64,000 bases of DNA from positions 1-64,000 of the forward strand of contig JBJXDY010000096.1 of assembly GCA_046154965.1 (NCBI GenBank). The letters are read 5' to 3'. Source of the stretch: DATKFM01 sp046154965. Its GTDB lineage: Bacteria; Pseudomonadota; Alphaproteobacteria; Dongiales; Dongiaceae. Each line of letters opens with the position of its first letter. Position 1 is the stretch's first letter. The notes beneath the pieces were generated by a model. That model searched no databases and was not told the origin of the DNA. It saw nothing but the letters and a program-made list of their open reading frames with translations. Positions 1 to 8,623 of this stretch are shown here, piece after piece. Position numbers and translations under genes: made by a program.

Positions 1-2
1 AG

Positions 3-113
3 CGCACCATCGACGACACTTGGCGCCACATCGGCCACCTCGTCCAAAACATCGAACCCGACGAATGCGCCAACTACTTCACCAACACAGGCTACGCTTC
101 CGTCAATACGTGA
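3..113 (+). CDS. IS630-family transposase, C-terminal end (partial)
   Basis: The first codons of the window read RTIDDTWRHIG and run 36 residues to a TGA stop. This is the usual end of IS630-type DDE transposases. The N-terminal part lies outside the window, so intactness cannot be judged. A second IS630 N-terminus begins 86 bp downstream in the same direction, so two copies lay head to tail. Confidence 0.6.
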   Translation, partial: RTIDDTWRHIGHLVQNIEPDECANYFTNTGYASVNT

Positions 114-199
114 AACGCTCTAGAGCAAGTTCCCTGAAACCTGAGTCGCGAGGGCGGCGAATGGTGATTCCATCTTTCCTGACGAGTTGGGAGGGTCGG

Positions 200-472
200 A
201 TGGGAAAGCCTTACAGTGTTGATTTGCGCGAATGGGTCGTTGCGGCGATCGAGGACGGGATGTCGACCAGGCAGGCGGCGGCGCGGTTTTCGGTGAGCAT
301 TTCGGCGGCGGGAGCCTGGGCGCGGCTAAAGCGGGCAACGGGCTCGGTTCATCCCGCCAAACAGGGTAAGCCCAAGGGCTCGGTGCTCGATGCGCATGCC
401 GATTTCATTCTGGGTGCCCACAAGAAGACTCCCGATACCACGCTCGACGAAATGGTCGAGCGGCTGCGAGCC
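200..472 (+). pseudogene. IS630-family transposase, N-terminal fragment
   Basis: Starting at ATG 200 (MGKPYSVDLREWVV) the reading frame encodes the helix-turn-helix N-terminus of an IS630 transposase, including MSTRQAAARFSVS and the linker before the catalytic domain. Family resemblance stops after ERLRA near 472. The frame then runs on only as antisense reading of the next gene. The catalytic DDE domain is missing, so this is a truncated remnant. Its break lies about 40 bp from the 3' end of the minus-strand amidohydrolase gene. Confidence 0.6.
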
Positions 473-514
473 GCGACATGGCCGGCGCGATGTGGGCGAC
501 CGCGTTCGCGCGTA

Positions 515-1582
515 TCAACACACATGGCCGGCGCGAATGGTCCGAATCGCTTGCCAGACGCCGTCGGACTGCCGCAACACCGCGAGATCCGCACAGGCGC
601 CCGGGGCCAGGGTGCCGACTTCTCCGGCCAGGCTGAGCAGCGCGGCGGGGCGAACCGTCGCCGCGGCGAAGGCGTCGCGCTCGGGCAGGCCGGCGGCGAT
701 GAGCTGCGAGATCACGCGCGGCAGATCATGCCGGGGCGCTCGGCCCAGATGGGCCGCGTACATGTCGCTCGAGATTGTATCGGGCGGAAACCCGTCGGCG
801 ATGGCCGCTCGGGCCAGCTCGTCGTCATAGGCCGCCGTACCATGGCCCACGTCGAACAGGACGCCGCGGGCACGCGCCTCGCGCGCCGCGGGATGCACGC
901 GCGTGCGGTTCTCCAGCACGTTCTTCGTGTTCATGTAGCAATAGGTCACGACGTCGCCGGGCCGCAGTTGGGCCAGCTGATCGGCGAGCGGCCAGTCGAC
1001 GGTCTCGCGCGGGCCGTAGAGCAGGGGCTTACCGCTGCGTTCCGCCGCCGCCAGCGCTCGCTCGACCACCCAGCGCGGTTCGGTGGTGCCGGACGAGAAG
1101 CGGCTGACATTGACTGAGATACCCCAGAGATCGTCGCCGCCGCCGGCCAGCGCCGCGACGCAGGCATCGACGTCCACGTCGACCGGCTCGCTGAAGCAGG
1201 CGACCGGCGATGCTTCGCCCCGCGCCGACAGGTTGAGCGCGAGGCGGACTCGCGTGCGGCAGACGCGCACGACGTCGTCGCGATAGGCGGGCCAGGTCAG
1301 CGCTCCGGCGTCGCCCTGCGAGAGCACGGTGGTCACGCCCGTCGGCAACATGTAGCGATCTGGACAGATGCCGTATTTCGAGCCGCCGCGCGCCGGGTGG
1401 GCGTGAAGATCGACGAGCCCCGGGATCAGCAGCGCGTCCGGAAACTCCAGGACCGTACAAGCGGGCGAGCAGTCCCCGGCCTCGACGATGCGACCGTCGC
1501 GCACGGCGACCGTCCCGGGGCCGTCGCGACCGGTCGCAGCACAAAACACGCGTCCAGCTCGAATCACCAAGTCGACCGTCAT
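515..1582 (-). CDS. amidohydrolase/deacetylase family metal-dependent hydrolase
   Basis: This 355-residue protein has the dihydroorotase-like amidohydrolase fold. An N-terminal beta sandwich precedes the metal-binding GLVDLHAHPARGG (HxH), a later DVGHG supplies a histidine, and ISSDMYAAH carries the catalytic aspartate. The C-terminal LSLAGEVGTLAPGACADL is the typical strand that closes the barrel. Members of this group hydrolyse N-acyl-D-amino acids, acetylated hydroxyacids or cyclic amides. The substrate here cannot be read from the sequence. It lies 35 bp downstream of a gene remnant on the same strand and borders IS630 debris at its 3' end, so it is probably the survivor of a larger operon. 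Confidence 0.7.
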   Translation of the reverse strand: MTVDLVIRAGRVFCAATGRDGPGTVAVRDGRIVEAGDCSPACTVLEFPDALLIPGLVDLHAHPARGGSKYGICPDRYMLPTGVTTVLSQGDAGALTWPAYRDDVVRVCRTRVRLALNLSARGEASPVACFSEPVDVDVDACVAALAGGGDDLWGISVNVSRFSSGTTEPRWVVERALAAAERSGKPLLYGPRETVDWPLADQLAQLRPGDVVTYCYMNTKNVLENRTRVHPAAREARARGVLFDVGHGTAAYDDELARAAIADGFPPDTISSDMYAAHLGRAPRHDLPRVISQLIAAGLPERDAFAAATVRPAALLSLAGEVGTLAPGACADLAVLRQSDGVWQAIRTIRAGHVC

Positions 1583-1616
1583 GCGCGTCCGCTCCCATCG
1601 TAGTCATGCCAGATGA

Positions 1617-1770
1617 TTAGAATTTCTGGGCCCAGACCTCCGACCACATAGGCAGGAAGGCGTCCCGATTGTACACGCGCGCCTTGGCGACCTCGACGGT
1701 GAACGCGCCGACGCCCAGGCCCGGACGCGTCGGAATCTCACAATGTCCGCCGACCGGTCGCGTCGCGATG
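1617..1770 (-). pseudogene. C-terminal remnant of a metabolic gene, possibly enolase superfamily
   Basis: The minus strand reads about 50 residues ending in PMWSEVWAQKF, with CEIPTRPGLGVG in the middle. The phrase PTRPGLGV resembles the C-terminal turn of mandelate racemase/muconate lactonizing enzymes (compare NDRPGLGIEVD in the gene at 2922-4091). The frame upstream is cut by the inverted-repeat element beginning at 1769. The orientation and 35-bp spacing fit an operon with the amidohydrolase. The family assignment is tentative. Confidence 0.35.
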
Positions 1771-1959
1771 TGAAATCGCGTCCAACTGTGACCCCACCCG
1801 TGAAGCCATACAATGCGTTGCGTTAATTGGAGAATATCTGATTCCGGTGGAGTCGCGTTTCGCGTCCAATCGCGACCCCTCCCAGACGCTCGATCCAATA
1901 GTTTCATCAATGACTTAGCACCACCTGATGGTGGGGTCACAGTTGGGTGCGATTTCACA
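1769..1959. repeat. 191-bp element with 30-bp terminal inverted repeats (MITE-like)
   Basis: Positions 1769-1798 and 1930-1959 are inverted copies of one 30-base sequence with two mismatches, beginning TGTGAAATCGC and ending GACCCCACC. The 130-bp interior has no coding potential. Terminal repeats around a non-coding core fit a miniature inverted-repeat element or a collapsed IS. Its left end coincides with the break in the upstream gene remnant and its right end with the truncated start of the transposase at 1960. I see no convincing target-site duplication. Confidence 0.55.
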
Positions 1960-2804
1960 ATCGCCTCTGCCCGAGCGTGGTCGAAGCCGTCTCAATCATT
2001 AGACCAGAGACCGTGATTCGCTGGCATCGGCAGGGATTCGGGGCCTTCTGGCGATGGAAGTCCCGGCCCAGAGGCGGCCGGCCGGAGATCCCCAGAGCGA
2101 TCCGCGACCTGATCCGGGAGATGAGCCGAGCCAACTGGCTCTGGGGAGCTCCTCGGATCCATGGCGAGTTGCTCAAGCTCGGCATCGAGGTCGCCGAATC
2201 GACCGTCGCCAAATACATGGTCAAACACCCCAGACGACCGGGTCAGAGTTGGGCGACCTTCCTGCGCAACCATGCAGCGGGCATTGCCGCCACGGATCTG
2301 TTTGTCGTGCCCATGATCGGCTTCAAACTACTCTACTGTCTGGTATTTCTTGCGCACGGCCGGAGGGAGATCGTTCACCATGCTGTAACGGCGCATCCAA
2401 CGGCCGAGTGGGTTGCCCGACAGATGACCGAAGCGTTCCCGTGGGACACAGCGCCACGATATCTGGTGCGAGATCGAGATGCCGTCTATGGCCACGTCGT
2501 GCGACGACGTCTGCGTGCGCTAGGCATCCGGGATCGACCAACTGCGCCACGGTCGCCGTGGCAGAACGCCTACGTGGAGCGCCTGATCGGCTCGGTACGA
2601 CGCGAATGCCTTGACCACGTGATCGTGTTCGGCGAAGCCCACCTTCGGCGGATCGTGCCGCTTTATGCCAGCTATTACAACGAGGCTCGCACGCACCTGT
2701 CGCTAGCCAAGGATGCGCCAATCAGCCGACCGATCGCGCGCTTTGGTCGCATCATAGCCGCGCCCATGGTCGGCGGCCTGCATCATCGCTACGCCCGAAT
2801 CTAG
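1947..2804 (+). CDS. integrase-type (rve) transposase, 5' truncated
   Basis: The product has an integrase catalytic core. The first Asp is in ATDLFVVPM, the second in RYLVRDRDAVYG and the Glu in SPWQNAYVERLIGS, and the C-terminus YASYYNEARTHLS is typical of IS3/IS481-type DDE transposases. Full-length relatives begin several dozen residues earlier. Here homology starts at LCPSVVEAV (about 1962), right at the end of the inverted-repeat element, and ATG 1947 lies inside that element. The protein therefore lacks part of its DNA-binding N-terminus and is probably inactive. Confidence 0.7.
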   Translation: MRFHNRLCPSVVEAVSIIRPETVIRWHRQGFGAFWRWKSRPRGGRPEIPRAIRDLIREMSRANWLWGAPRIHGELLKLGIEVAESTVAKYMVKHPRRPGQSWATFLRNHAAGIAATDLFVVPMIGFKLLYCLVFLAHGRREIVHHAVTAHPTAEWVARQMTEAFPWDTAPRYLVRDRDAVYGHVVRRRLRALGIRDRPTAPRSPWQNAYVERLIGSVRRECLDHVIVFGEAHLRRIVPLYASYYNEARTHLSLAKDAPISRPIARFGRIIAAPMVGGLHHRYARI

Positions 2805-2870
2805 TTTTCAATTGGAACAGATAGGCCTGCGTTACCGATGCGATCATATCTAGTTATCCGAAAGGACAAC

Positions 2871-2904
2871 AGGAGTGTGCGAAAAAATGTCCCGACACGC
2901 TCCT
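2871..2904. terminator. imperfect hairpin between transposase and dehydratase genes
   Basis: AGGAGTGTG (2871-2879) and CACGCTCCT (2896-2904) pair with one mismatch around a 16-nt loop. It lies between two convergent genes and could end either transcript. The loop-side sequence AATGTCCCGACA could instead be part of the right end of the IS, since TGTCGGGACA-like termini occur in such elements. No clear U-run follows. Confidence 0.25.
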
Positions 2905-2921
2905 ACATCTGACCGCCCCCA

Positions 2922-4091
2922 TCAGATGCGGACGCGATAGCGCGCGAGTACGGCCTCGTCGACTTCAATGCCGAGTCCAGGGCGATCGTTTGGCACGGCA
3001 AGTCCATCCTCCATCTTGAAGAGCGGCGTGATCGCTAGCTCGTCGCGCAAAGCGTTGGGGTCCTGGTCGCACTCGAAGTAGTCACTGTTCGGTAATGCGT
3101 ACATCAGCTGCAAAGTCGCGGCGGTGGAAACAGCGGTCGAGTAGTTCTTGGCAGTGACGGTGAGGTGGCGCATCTGAGCGTATGCAGCGATCTTACGAGC
3201 TTCCGAAAAACCACCGACCTGCACAACATCGAACTGCACGATTTGGATTGCCCCCGCGTCAATGAGCCGCGCGAACTGATACTTGCCCGTCTCGGTCTCG
3301 AAGCCGGCGATGGGAATGCGGGTTCGGCGGGCAAGTTCTGCGCAGCCTTCGACGTCCTCAGGTTGCGTTGGTTCTTCAAACCAGCGCACGTTAAGAGGCT
3401 CCAAGACCTCTGCATAACGCATGGCCATGCGGGAAGAGAGTGAAGTGTTCGCATCGACCATGAAGTTGCGCGCACCGAGGGCTTCTCGGGCAGTCCGGAT
3501 TCGTTTCACGTCGTCCTCGAAACTGACGCGCATTGGAATGTCGCCTAGCACACCGCCATGGACCACCTGTGGAATGTTGCCGATCTTCATCTTGTAACCG
3601 CGGTAGCCGGCCTTCGCTGCGGCTGAAACGTCGGCTGCGAAAGCCTCCAGCCCATAGTCGCGCCGGTAGTATCCTGCCGAAGCATAAGCAGTTAGTGGAC
3701 GTGCAAAGCCGCCGAACAAGCGCCACAACGGCTGGCCCGCACACTTTCCGACGATATCCCAGAGAGCGATGTCGAGGCCCGAAAGAGCAGCGATAATGAT
3801 TCCTTTACGGCCATGATAGTAGGTGGATTGATAGACTTTCTCCCAGAGGAACTCAGGCCGGCGCGGGTCTTCGCCAACGACGAGTGGCGCGATCTCCTCC
3901 TCAAGCACTTTGGCTGTCACGGAATGAGGTCCACCCCACATGGCCGCCTCGCCCCACCCTGAGATCGCAGAATCGCTTGTGTGGATCCGCACCAGGAGCG
4001 CTTCGCGCGTCTGATACTCGCCCCTGGCATAGGTGAGTGGGTAGGGCATGTCGTAAACGAGCGGGAAGGTTTCAATTGCGGTAATGCGCAT
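2922..4091 (-). CDS. mandelate racemase/muconate lactonizing enzyme family protein (acid-sugar dehydratase-like)
   Basis: This 389-residue enolase-superfamily enzyme has the capping domain at residues 1-130 and a TIM barrel after it. Visible catalytic elements are KMK (167-169) for proton abstraction and the metal ligands D213 (VDANTS), E239 (WFEEP) and E265 (GFETETGK). Late in the barrel, TAKNYSTAVS occupies the place where many relatives carry a His-containing motif. Family members dehydrate acid sugars or racemize hydroxyacids. It precedes two HpcH/HpaI aldolases on the same strand, so a route from an acid sugar through a 2-keto-3-deoxy acid to pyruvate plus an aldehyde is a reasonable inference. 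The substrate is unknown. Confidence 0.8.
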   Translation of the reverse strand: MRITAIETFPLVYDMPYPLTYARGEYQTREALLVRIHTSDSAISGWGEAAMWGGPHSVTAKVLEEEIAPLVVGEDPRRPEFLWEKVYQSTYYHGRKGIIIAALSGLDIALWDIVGKCAGQPLWRLFGGFARPLTAYASAGYYRRDYGLEAFAADVSAAAKAGYRGYKMKIGNIPQVVHGGVLGDIPMRVSFEDDVKRIRTAREALGARNFMVDANTSLSSRMAMRYAEVLEPLNVRWFEEPTQPEDVEGCAELARRTRIPIAGFETETGKYQFARLIDAGAIQIVQFDVVQVGGFSEARKIAAYAQMRHLTVTAKNYSTAVSTAATLQLMYALPNSDYFECDQDPNALRDELAITPLFKMEDGLAVPNDRPGLGIEVDEAVLARYRVRI

Positions 4092-4153
4092 GGGCCGTCG
4101 TGCTCGCTAGGCAATGGCTGGAAACATAATCATCGTCATCATCGCTCTTCTGG

Positions 4154-4918
4154 TCACGCCTGACGCTCTCGCTGGCAGAGCGTGGCGAGTCCGTGGGCGA
4201 GGCCGGCATGGAGAGCGGTTAGGTCATCCAAGAGTGTAACATAGGCTAGGCCGTCGGCCTGCGCCAATGCGAACGCTCCGGGGTTTGCGGCAGGCAAGCC
4301 CACCAATTTGTTGTGCCGCCGACAAGCCTTGGCGACACGTCGGAAGTCCGCCTCGTCTTCGGCGGTGAATCGGAAGGCGCCGCGCCCGCGCGCAAGCGAC
4401 AGGTCGGAAGGTCCAATGAAACGGCCGTCGACGCTGGCAAGGGCCGCGATGGCGTCAATATCGTCTAGCGCACTGGCCATTTCGATCATGACGTGGCATC
4501 GCGTGTTGGTGTTCGCCGACCGATGGAGATCTTCGTCGACTGAATGATAGTTTCCATAGGTGAACGCGTGGCCTAAACCGACGCCGCGCGTTCCTTGTGG
4601 TGGATACTTTGCAAAACCCGAGGCTTCCGCCGCATGCGCGGCATCGCGAATCATGGGCAGCATTACGCTAACTGCACCATAATCCAATGCCTGTTGAACC
4701 AGGATGCGCCGAGCTTCCGCCAACCGCACGATGACCGTCAGGCCCAGCACGCGGCCTTGTGCTACCAACGCGTCGCAGGCCTCCTGTGTGATAGCGCCGT
4801 GCTCCATATCGATAATCACGATGCAGTATCCCAGCAGCACCACGATCTCGAGGACCGGTAGATTGGGCCGGGCGAACCAGAAGGCTGGTTCGGGGTGAGT
4901 CACACTGGCCATATCCAA
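4154..4918 (-). CDS. HpcH/HpaI aldolase family protein (copy 2)
   Basis: The 254-residue product matches the class II pyruvate-dependent aldolase / citrate lyase beta-like family. It has VIIDMEHG near residue 35, the barrel motif AKYPPQGTRG, and FIGPSDLSLARG, which carries the metal-binding aspartate. Such enzymes cleave 2-keto-3-deoxy acids to pyruvate and an aldehyde. It starts 6 bp after the stop of the neighbouring aldolase at 4925-5665 and is clearly homologous to it, so the pair arose by duplication. The two may differ in substrate stereochemistry or chain length, which the sequence does not tell. Confidence 0.8.
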   Translation of the reverse strand: MDMASVTHPEPAFWFARPNLPVLEIVVLLGYCIVIIDMEHGAITQEACDALVAQGRVLGLTVIVRLAEARRILVQQALDYGAVSVMLPMIRDAAHAAEASGFAKYPPQGTRGVGLGHAFTYGNYHSVDEDLHRSANTNTRCHVMIEMASALDDIDAIAALASVDGRFIGPSDLSLARGRGAFRFTAEDEADFRRVAKACRRHNKLVGLPAANPGAFALAQADGLAYVTLLDDLTALHAGLAHGLATLCQRERQA

Positions 4919-4924
4919 AGGTTC

Positions 4925-5665
4925 TCAGGCGGTCTGATCCCGCAGAAGTCGGAAGCCAGCAGCAAGTGCGCTTAGGTCGTCCGCAGCGGTGACGAAGGCC
5001 GGTCCGAGCGCCAAAGCTACCTTTCTATAATTTGAGTTGCCGGCTGCCACTGCCCAACGCTTGCCCGCCGATTCCGCCGCCGACATGATGAATTTGAGAT
5101 CGTCGACGTCCGCCGCTGTTGCGCGGAACACACCTCGGCCGCGCGCTAAAGACAGATCGCTCGGCCCGATAAACAGGCCGTCGACGAAGGGCAGGCCGGC
5201 GATATCAGAGGCAACATTCAGGGCCTCTAGCGTCTCTATCATGACATAGCAGAGCCGCTCGCGGTTCTCGCGTGCCACAAAGGCCTCGTCTGGGCCGGCA
5301 TAGGCCATGGTTCGATTGTAGCCCATGCCACGCGAGCCCAATGGGGGGTACTTGGCAAAGCGCGCGACCGCACTGGCGTGAGCGAGGTCTCGAATCTGCG
5401 GCAGAATCACGCCGTACGCGCCAATGTCGAGGGCGGTCTGGATTCGCGGTTGCGTCGCTTCGCTGACCCGTACATAGGTTGTAAGCCCAAGCCCGCTGCA
5501 GTAGGGCACGAGTCGGTCAAGGGCCGGTTCGTCCAGGATCCCGTGCTCCATATCGAAGATCACGATGTCGAAGCCGGCCAGCCGTGCGATCTCACAGGCC
5601 TTCTGATTGTCGTTCTCGAGCCAGAAGGCCAAGCCCGTCTGCGCCTTGCGCTTCGGCTGTTCCAT
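4925..5665 (-). CDS. HpcH/HpaI aldolase family protein (copy 1)
   Basis: This 246-residue paralogue of the downstream aldolase carries VIFDMEHG, AKYPPLGSRGMG and FIGPSDLSLARGRG in the same order. It is the first gene of the minus-strand operon aldolase-aldolase-dehydratase. It is transcribed away from the ABC transporter operon that starts at 5827. The pyruvate enolate chemistry and divalent-metal site are family knowledge. Pairing with an enolase-superfamily dehydratase suggests cleavage of the 2-keto-3-deoxy product of that enzyme. Confidence 0.8.
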   Translation of the reverse strand: MEQPKRKAQTGLAFWLENDNQKACEIARLAGFDIVIFDMEHGILDEPALDRLVPYCSGLGLTTYVRVSEATQPRIQTALDIGAYGVILPQIRDLAHASAVARFAKYPPLGSRGMGYNRTMAYAGPDEAFVARENRERLCYVMIETLEALNVASDIAGLPFVDGLFIGPSDLSLARGRGVFRATAADVDDLKFIMSAAESAGKRWAVAAGNSNYRKVALALGPAFVTAADDLSALAAGFRLLRDQTA

Positions 5666-5826
5666 GCTACGTCCTCAACGCTGGCCGATTGGTAACTCTA
5701 ATTGGAGGCGAGTTTAGCCTGATGGTCAACTTGTCAATACTGCACTTCCGCGCTTAGGATTGCCTGGGCTCAATGCCAGATTTCGGTGCCGAGAATGATT
5801 AGGGCCTAAGTGGAGGAAGAGTCAGC
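5666..5826. promoter_or_regulatory. divergent promoter region between aldolase and ABC-transporter operons
   Basis: The 161-bp gap separates two divergent operons. Reading the minus strand there is TTGACA followed after about 15 bp by TAAACT, a plausible but short-spaced promoter for the aldolase operon. The overlapping TTGAC repeats could also hold an operator. On the plus strand GGAGGA lies about nine bases before ATG 5827. No regulator gene is adjacent, so the controlling factor is unknown. Confidence 0.35.
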
Positions 5827-6696
5827 ATGGGCGGTATTCCCGCCGACCGTCGACCGCTTTTCTGGACGTTACTTGTGCCGCCACTCGCGGTGCTCATTCT
5901 GTTGTTCGTGGCACCGTTAGCCTTGATGTTCGTTTACAGTTTCTGGAGCGTTAACAACGACTACCAGCTCGTTCGGTCGATAGGCGTTGTGCAATACGCA
6001 AAGGTATTCCGAGAGCCAATCTACCTTGATACCTTACTCGGATCAGCTTGGTTGGCACTACTGACCACCCTAACTTGCCTTGCACTTGCTCTGCCACTTG
6101 CGTATTTCACCGTTCGCTTTGTGCCGCGGAAATGGCGCGTCGTTTTCATCGTGGCCCTTATCATACCCGGTTGGATCAGCATCCTTATCCGTGCCTACTC
6201 GATGAATTTGGTCCTGGGAGAGGCAGGGCTGCTCAACTGGCTCTTGCTGTCATCCGGCGTCGTGGCCGAACCAGTCAAGATCCTGTTCACTAAGACGGCT
6301 GTCGTGTTGGGTCTTGTCTATATCTACTTGCCCTACACCATGGTACCCATCTATGCCGCGCTCGAACGGCTCGATCCACGTCTCCTCGAAGCTGCCGAGA
6401 ACCTCGGCGCCGATCCGGTGCGGCGTTTCGGCAGGGTAACGCTACCGCTAATCCTTCCGGGCATCTTGGCAGGTGCTGTGATTACCTTCATTCCCGCACT
6501 CGGTGAGTATCTGGTGCCCAACCTTCTGGGTGGGCTGCAAGGTGCGATGTATGGCAATCTCATCGCCACAGCCTTTTTGAGTTTTAATTGGCCGCTTGGT
6601 TCTGCTTTGTCGGTGGTGCTCATGGCGGCGGTGCTGGTTTTGCTTTGGATTGCCACTAGGTTCACCAGACTCGATCGTGGCCTGTTACCGGACTAG
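5827..6696 (+). CDS. ABC transporter permease, PotB-like (spermidine/putrescine type)
   Basis: This 289-residue inner-membrane protein has about six hydrophobic segments. The conserved coupling loop reads LLEAAENLGADPVRRFGRVTLP (EAA motif, about residues 186-207), where the ATPase docks. It is the first gene of a tight operon: second permease, binding protein, ATPase, SDR, GMC oxidoreductase. The architecture matches the polyamine/opine/iron-type importers that use a PotD-like binding protein. Substrate is not known. The oxidoreductases that follow suggest an alcohol- or amine-bearing organic solute. Confidence 0.85.
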   Translation: MGGIPADRRPLFWTLLVPPLAVLILLFVAPLALMFVYSFWSVNNDYQLVRSIGVVQYAKVFREPIYLDTLLGSAWLALLTTLTCLALALPLAYFTVRFVPRKWRVVFIVALIIPGWISILIRAYSMNLVLGEAGLLNWLLLSSGVVAEPVKILFTKTAVVLGLVYIYLPYTMVPIYAALERLDPRLLEAAENLGADPVRRFGRVTLPLILPGILAGAVITFIPALGEYLVPNLLGGLQGAMYGNLIATAFLSFNWPLGSALSVVLMAAVLVLLWIATRFTRLDRGLLPD

Positions 6697-6711
6697 GGGA
6701 TAGATCGCTCC

Positions 6712-7491
6712 ATGCTCACGCGACGCTTGCTCGGCACACTTACGTTTCTGATTTTCGCGCTGACGTATCTTCCGATCGCGCTTGTCGTGCTGACGAGCTT
6801 CAGTGAAAGGGCATTGATGCAACTTCCGATCGAGCAATTCGGCTTGGTTTGGTATGACAGCCTTTTCGCGAACACGAAGACGCTGTCGGCGCTGTGGACA
6901 AGTCTCGAGGTCGGTACGGTTGCGGCATGTTTTGCGACCCTGCTCGGCCTGGCTTCAGCACTTGCCGTCGTCCGATACAAATTCCCGGGGAGGCGTGCAT
7001 TCCTCGCGCTGATGACCCTCCCGATGCTCGCGCCTGGCATCGTGCTTGGCGTATCCATGCTGCTGTTTGCGCGCTCCGTCGGGTTCCAAACCGGCTTTGT
7101 CGCGCTATTGCTAGGCCACACCTTGCTAGCCTTGCCCTATTGCACCTTCATCATCATTTCAAGCCTCTCCCGTTTTGACCGCGGTCTCGAGGATGCGGCT
7201 CGCGGTCTCGGGGCCAAGGAATGGCAAGTGCTTGGGCGAGTCACGATCCCCGGCATCATGCCGGGAATCATTGGCGCGCTTCTCTTTGGATTCACGATCT
7301 CGATCGGTGAGTTTGTTGTCAGTTTCTTTCTTACGTCGGCGGGAACGACGACGCTGCCGATCCGCATCTATTCGATCGTGAAGGTTGGAATCACGCCCGA
7401 GATCAACGCCATCTCGACGCTGATACTCGCCGTGACCGTCGTGCTCACCATAGCCGCGATCCAGCTCACTTGGTCGCGCAATAAGAGTTGA
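6712..7491 (+). CDS. ABC transporter permease, PotC-like
   Basis: The second permease of the importer has 259 residues. It shows an N-terminal membrane anchor (LTYLPIALVVLTSFS), about six membrane segments and an EAA-type loop GLEDAARGLGAKEWQVLGRV before the last helices. It starts 15 bp after the first permease, and its stop nearly abuts the ribosome-binding site of the binding-protein gene, so the two permeases are co-translated partners of a heterodimeric channel. Confidence 0.85.
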   Translation: MLTRRLLGTLTFLIFALTYLPIALVVLTSFSERALMQLPIEQFGLVWYDSLFANTKTLSALWTSLEVGTVAACFATLLGLASALAVVRYKFPGRRAFLALMTLPMLAPGIVLGVSMLLFARSVGFQTGFVALLLGHTLLALPYCTFIIISSLSRFDRGLEDAARGLGAKEWQVLGRVTIPGIMPGIIGALLFGFTISIGEFVVSFFLTSAGTTTLPIRIYSIVKVGITPEINAISTLILAVTVVLTIAAIQLTWSRNKS

Positions 7492-7508
7492 AACCAGGAG
7501 GATCGGTC

Positions 7509-8573
7509 ATGAACAGACGAACGTTTCTTACGGCTCTTGCGTTATTCACTACACTCTCGCTTGCGACCCCTCTCGTTGCACAAGAAAAGATTGGTGGCGA
7601 AATAAACATTCTGAGTTGGGGCAACTATATCGATTTCGCACTGAAACCCTTCGAGGAAAAATACGGCGTCAAGATTAACATCGACTACTATGGCGATGAA
7701 CAAGAGGCAATGAACAAGATCCGCGCTGCGGGTCTCGGTACCCATGATGTAGTATTCCTCGGCGCCGGTTTCGAAGATATCGCGATGAAGCAGAACCTCA
7801 TCACACCGCTCGACGTCTCGAGAATCTCGAGTTACGCCGACCTCTTCCCTGTGCTGCAAAAGAAGAAACCCGACGGTAATGTCTACTGTGCCACCTATTC
7901 TTTTGGCTTGAACGGCATCATCGCATACGACCCCGCGAAGACCGGCGGCCCAATCACGTCCTGGAGTGATGTCTATTCCGGGAAATTCACCGGCCGAATT
8001 GGCAAGATCGACAAATCGAATGAGCAGGTTTGGCGAACGGCCCTAAGTCTTGGCTACACTTATGGCCCGCTTTCCGATGAGCAGTGGACGAAGGTCGAGG
8101 AAAAACTCAACGCCGATGTTGCCCAAGTCCGGACAATCTACTCGCACCTGGACCAAATGGCTCAGCTACTCTCTAGCGGCGAAATCTGGATTGCCGACAG
8201 CGACGACGGCGGATATCGACAAGCTAAGGCCAAAGGCCTTCCGATCGAGGCTGCCTATCCGACGGAGGGCATGACTGCCTGGTATGACGGGCCCTGCATC
8301 GTAAGCGAGGCCCCTCATCCGGAAGCGGCCTATGCCTTCATCAACTACATGCTAAGTCCGGAGATCCAGGCACAATTGCCCAAAGCGCTTGGATACGCAC
8401 CGGCCAATTCCAAAGCAGTGCCCATGCTTGATGAGGAGACCCGTAAAAATATGGACATCGATGCGCTGGTAGCCAACATCGACAAGATCCAATTCCAGTA
8501 CAATCTCGGCGCCGATTTTGACAAACGCGGCATTGAGATTTGGGAGCGGGCGAAGGCGCAGGTGAAGCAGTAA
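7509..8573 (+). CDS. periplasmic solute-binding protein of spermidine/putrescine-type ABC importer
   Basis: The start was placed at ATG 7509 because AGGAGG lies eight bases upstream and the product then opens with a clean Sec signal peptide (MNRRTFLTALALFTTLSLA, cleavage near VAQ-EK). An in-frame start at 7488 would add a charged tail before it. The mature part begins INILSWGNYIDFALKPFEEK, the lobe-I signature of PotD-like proteins, and ends with the usual amphipathic helix IEIWERAKAQVK. It delivers substrate to the permeases encoded just upstream. The ligand pocket cannot be assigned by eye. Confidence 0.85.
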   Translation: MNRRTFLTALALFTTLSLATPLVAQEKIGGEINILSWGNYIDFALKPFEEKYGVKINIDYYGDEQEAMNKIRAAGLGTHDVVFLGAGFEDIAMKQNLITPLDVSRISSYADLFPVLQKKKPDGNVYCATYSFGLNGIIAYDPAKTGGPITSWSDVYSGKFTGRIGKIDKSNEQVWRTALSLGYTYGPLSDEQWTKVEEKLNADVAQVRTIYSHLDQMAQLLSSGEIWIADSDDGGYRQAKAKGLPIEAAYPTEGMTAWYDGPCIVSEAPHPEAAYAFINYMLSPEIQAQLPKALGYAPANSKAVPMLDEETRKNMDIDALVANIDKIQFQYNLGADFDKRGIEIWERAKAQVKQ

Positions 8574-8623
8574 CATAGGTTGGCCGGCGCCGGAGATGTT
8601 TCCCGGCGTCCGCCAATTCCGCC

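Noticed and set aside
20..1117. 365-codon plus-strand frame starting in IS630 sequence
   Set aside because: Only residues corresponding to 200-472 are real transposase; the rest is antisense to the amidohydrolase.
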